Shown here in pieces: positions 62,213 to 64,000 of a stretch of 64,000 bases of DNA. The translations under genes were made by a program, and so were the position numbers. The notes beneath the pieces are model-generated. The model saw nothing but the letters and a program-made list of their open reading frames with translations, was not told the origin of the DNA and made no database searches. Origin of the DNA: Vigna angularis (Eukaryota > Streptophyta > Magnoliopsida > Fabales > Fabaceae). The DNA lies in contig NC_068973.1 of assembly GCF_016808095.1 (NCBI RefSeq), positions 37,876,077 to 37,940,076 of the forward strand. Direction: 5' to 3'. How positions within the stretch are numbered: position 1 is the stretch's first letter; each line of letters opens with the position of its first letter.

Positions 62213-62605
62213 ATGGGAATTAGGTACGGAACCTCCTGTAACTTCCTACTAATATTCTGTGAATTTTTTTGGACGTACATCCGAGATGCAAAATCAATGG
62301 CTGCCACCCCTACTGATATGAAGGAGTATCCGAACTCTTACGCGTTTGTGATCGACATGCCTGGGCTGAAAGGTAAGAACATTAAGGTGCAGGTGGAGGA
62401 GGACAGTGTGCTAGTCATTAGCGGCGAGAGGAAGACGGAGATGGAGAAAGTAGGGACTAAGTATTTGAGGATGGAGAGAAGAGTGGGAAAGTTCATGCGC
62501 AAGTTTCAGTTTCCGGACAATGCCAACATTGATGCCATATCTGTCAGGTATCAGGATGGTGAGGTGTGTAGGGGATCATCATATGGACAGCTTGCATATG
62601 GATAG
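62213..62605 (+). CDS. Array unit 18, truncated sHSP
   Basis: 130 codons, protein identical to unit 5 (V23I, E55K, R75T, K99Q, T106I, A111V). Confidence 0.6.
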   Translation: MGIRYGTSCNFLLIFCEFFWTYIRDAKSMAATPTDMKEYPNSYAFVIDMPGLKGKNIKVQVEEDSVLVISGERKTEMEKVGTKYLRMERRVGKFMRKFQFPDNANIDAISVRYQDGEVCRGSSYGQLAYG

Positions 62606-62675
62606 GCCAAAGCCCAAAGTCCAAAGAATGAATTTTGTTTTCTAAGGCACGAACAGTCAAAACCTTACTAGAAGC

Positions 62676-63053
62676 ATGGGAATTAGGTACGGAACCTCCT
62701 GTAACTTCCTACTAATATTCTGTGAATTTTTTTGGACGTACGTCCGAGATGCAAAATCAATGGCTGCCACCCCTACTGATATGAAGGAGTATCCGAACTC
62801 TTACGCGTTTGTGATCGACATGCCTGGGCTGAAAGTTGAGAACATTAAGGTACAGGTGGAGGAGGACAGTGTGCTAGTCATTAGCGACGAGAGGAAGAGG
62901 GAGATGGAGAAAGTAGGGACTAAGTATTTGAGGATGGAGAGAAGAGTGGGAAAGTTCATGCGCAAGTTTAAGTTTCCGGACAATGCCAACACTGATGCCA
63001 TATCTGCCAGGTATCAGGATGGTGAGGTGTGTAGGGGATCATCATATGGATAG
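62676..63053 (+). CDS. Array unit 19, truncated sHSP, early stop
   Basis: 125 codons, protein identical to unit 6, with the same stop at codon 126. Confidence 0.55.
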   Translation: MGIRYGTSCNFLLIFCEFFWTYVRDAKSMAATPTDMKEYPNSYAFVIDMPGLKVENIKVQVEEDSVLVISDERKREMEKVGTKYLRMERRVGKFMRKFKFPDNANTDAISARYQDGEVCRGSSYG

Positions 63054-63138
63054 CTTGCATATGGATAGGCCAAAGCCCAAAGTCCAAAGAATGAATTTTG
63101 TTTTCTAAGGCACGAACAGTCAAAACCCTACTAGAAGC

Positions 63139-63531
63139 ATGGGAATTAGGTACGGAACCTCCTGTAACTTCCTACTAATATTCTGTGAATTTTTTTGGAC
63201 GTACGTCCGAGATGCAAAATCAATGGCTGCCACCCCTACTGATATGAAGGAGTATCCGAACTCTTACGCGTTTGTGATCGACATGCCTGGGCTGAAAGGT
63301 AAGAACATTAAGGTGCAGGTGGAGGAGGACAGTGTGCTAGTCATTAGCGGCGAGAGGAAGAGGGAGATGGAGAAAGTAGGGAGTAAGTATTTGAGGATGG
63401 AGAGAAGAGTGGGAAAGTTCATGCGCAAGTTTAAGTTTCCGGACAATCCCAACACTGATGCCATATCTGCCAGGTATCAGGATGGTGAGGTGTGTAGGGG
63501 ATCATCATATGGACAGCTTGCATATGGATAG
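63139..63531 (+). CDS. Array unit 20, truncated sHSP
   Basis: 130 codons, protein identical to unit 7 (E55K, T82S, A104P). Confidence 0.6.
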   Translation: MGIRYGTSCNFLLIFCEFFWTYVRDAKSMAATPTDMKEYPNSYAFVIDMPGLKGKNIKVQVEEDSVLVISGERKREMEKVGSKYLRMERRVGKFMRKFKFPDNPNTDAISARYQDGEVCRGSSYGQLAYG

Positions 63532-63601
63532 GCCAAAGCCCAAAGTCCAAAGAATGAATTTTGTTTTCTAAGGCACGAACAGTCAAAACCCTACTAGAAG
63601 C

Positions 63602-64000
63602 ATGGGAATTAGGTACGGAACCTCCTGTAACTTCCTACTAATATTCTGTGAATTTTTTTGGACGTACGTCCGAGATGCAAAATCAATGGCTGCCACCCCT
63701 ACTGATATGAAGGAGTATCCGAACTCTTACGCGTTTGTGATCGACATGCTTGGGCTGAAAGGTGAGAACATTAAGGTGCAGGTGGAGGAGGACAGTGTGC
63801 TAGTCATTAGCGGCGAGAGGAAGAGGGAGATGGAGAAAGTAGGGACTAAGTATTTGAGGATGGAGAGAAGAGTGGGAAAGTTCATGCGCAAGTTTAAGTT
63901 TCCGAACAATTCCAACACTGATGCCATATCTGCCAGGTATCAGGATGTTGTGCTCACCATCACCATTAACAAGTTGTCTCCTCTTCCTCCACCCAAGGAG
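63602..64000 (+). CDS. Array unit 21, sHSP with authentic domain end, runs off the window
   Basis: Open from ATG to the window edge (133 codons so far). Unlike all other units it continues after YQD into [18 protein letters not shown], the genuine last beta strand and the start of the C-terminal extension, so this is the original 3' end of the founder gene. Changes: P50L in the conserved MPGLK motif, D102N, A104S, and GG to GT in the landmark (AGGATGTTG), which turns the usual DGVL into DVVL. It is the only array member that could still give a complete alpha-crystallin domain. The hydrophobic leader in place of the class II arm remains. Confidence 0.75.
   Translation, partial: MGIRYGTSCNFLLIFCEFFWTYVRDAKSMAATPTDMKEYPNSYAFVIDMLGLKGENIKVQVEEDSVLVISGERKREMEKVGTKYLRMERRVGKFMRKFKFPNNSNTDAISARYQDVVLTITINKLSPLPPPKE

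Larger units (their letters stand above)
54219..63950 (+). repeat. 463-bp tandem array of sHSP gene units (21 copies)
   Basis: The landmark AGGATGGTG starts at 54219 and recurs every 463 bp to 63942 (21 exact periods, 9,723 bp), without a single indel in unit length. Each unit holds a 70-bp spacer and a 393-bp frame that begins at ATG and covers a hydrophobic leader plus most of an alpha-crystallin domain. The frame is cut after YQDG and replaced by about 16 residues read from the upstream flank ([14 protein letters not shown]). The period is 3n+1, so units cannot be read through as one polyprotein. The spacer shows no clear TATA box, heat-shock element or polyadenylation signal. Copies appear about 97-100% identical by eye. 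Confidence 0.97.

Noticed and set aside
54467..63927. A 66-codon minus-strand frame repeated in most array units
   Set aside because: It lies antisense to the sHSP domain, has no family resemblance, and exists because the plus-strand coding sequence constrains stop codons.
54219..63950. CRISPR or bacterial-type repeat system
   Set aside because: The repeats are 463 bp, adjacent without variable spacers, and in a plant genome.

Overview
This is nuclear DNA of a flowering plant, most likely a legume close to Vigna or Phaseolus. The plant call rests on spliced genes with GT-AG introns, degenerate TTTAGGG arrays, class II small heat-shock protein (sHSP) sequences, a Cassandra-type TRIM carrying 5S rRNA sequence, and LTR retrotransposons primed by initiator tRNA-Met. 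The legume call is inference from overall resemblance. Much of the window is AT-rich, repeat-derived DNA, and only a few real genes are present.

Layout. 1-4.5 kb: AT-rich DNA and an interstitial TTTAGGG-like block split by a solo LTR. 4.6-11.6 kb: an unusual class II sHSP gene (+) facing an intact 13-exon NSUN5-type rRNA m5C methyltransferase gene (-). 12.5-17.6 kb: a large solo LTR holding a Cassandra TRIM, then CACTA and Ty3/gypsy fragments. 17.5-24.3 kb: three tandem copies, the last truncated, of a chimeric module made of gypsy 3' end + LTR, an sHSP fragment and NSUN5 intron. 24.3-36 kb: a decayed second copy of NSUN5, broken in exon 8 by a young 7.4-kb non-autonomous LTR retrotransposon. 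36-41.4 kb: AT-rich DNA with a probable hAT-like element. 41.4-44.0 kb: an intact 8-exon coclaurine N-methyltransferase-like gene (+). 44-49.7 kb: AT-rich DNA with nothing recognised. 49.7-54.1 kb: a second non-autonomous LTR element filled with GTTCGGCC-type and 77-bp tandem repeats. 54.2-64 kb: 21 head-to-tail copies of a 463-bp unit, each holding most of an sHSP reading frame, running to the window edge.

The most notable structure is the 463-bp array. It looks like a protein-coding gene turned into a satellite. The first unit keeps the unique upstream flank, and only the last keeps the true end of the alpha-crystallin domain. Every internal junction lies at the same 9-bp microhomology, so one tandem duplication probably started the array and unequal exchange in multi-unit blocks enlarged it. 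Seventeen units have a full-length open frame (16 of 130 codons, plus the last, which runs past the edge), two stop at codon 126 and two carry a nonsense codon at position 60. Related sHSP fragments with the same unusual N-terminal leader occur at 4.6, 19.9 and 22.8 kb, so this sHSP lineage has been duplicated repeatedly here together with NSUN5 and retrotransposon pieces.
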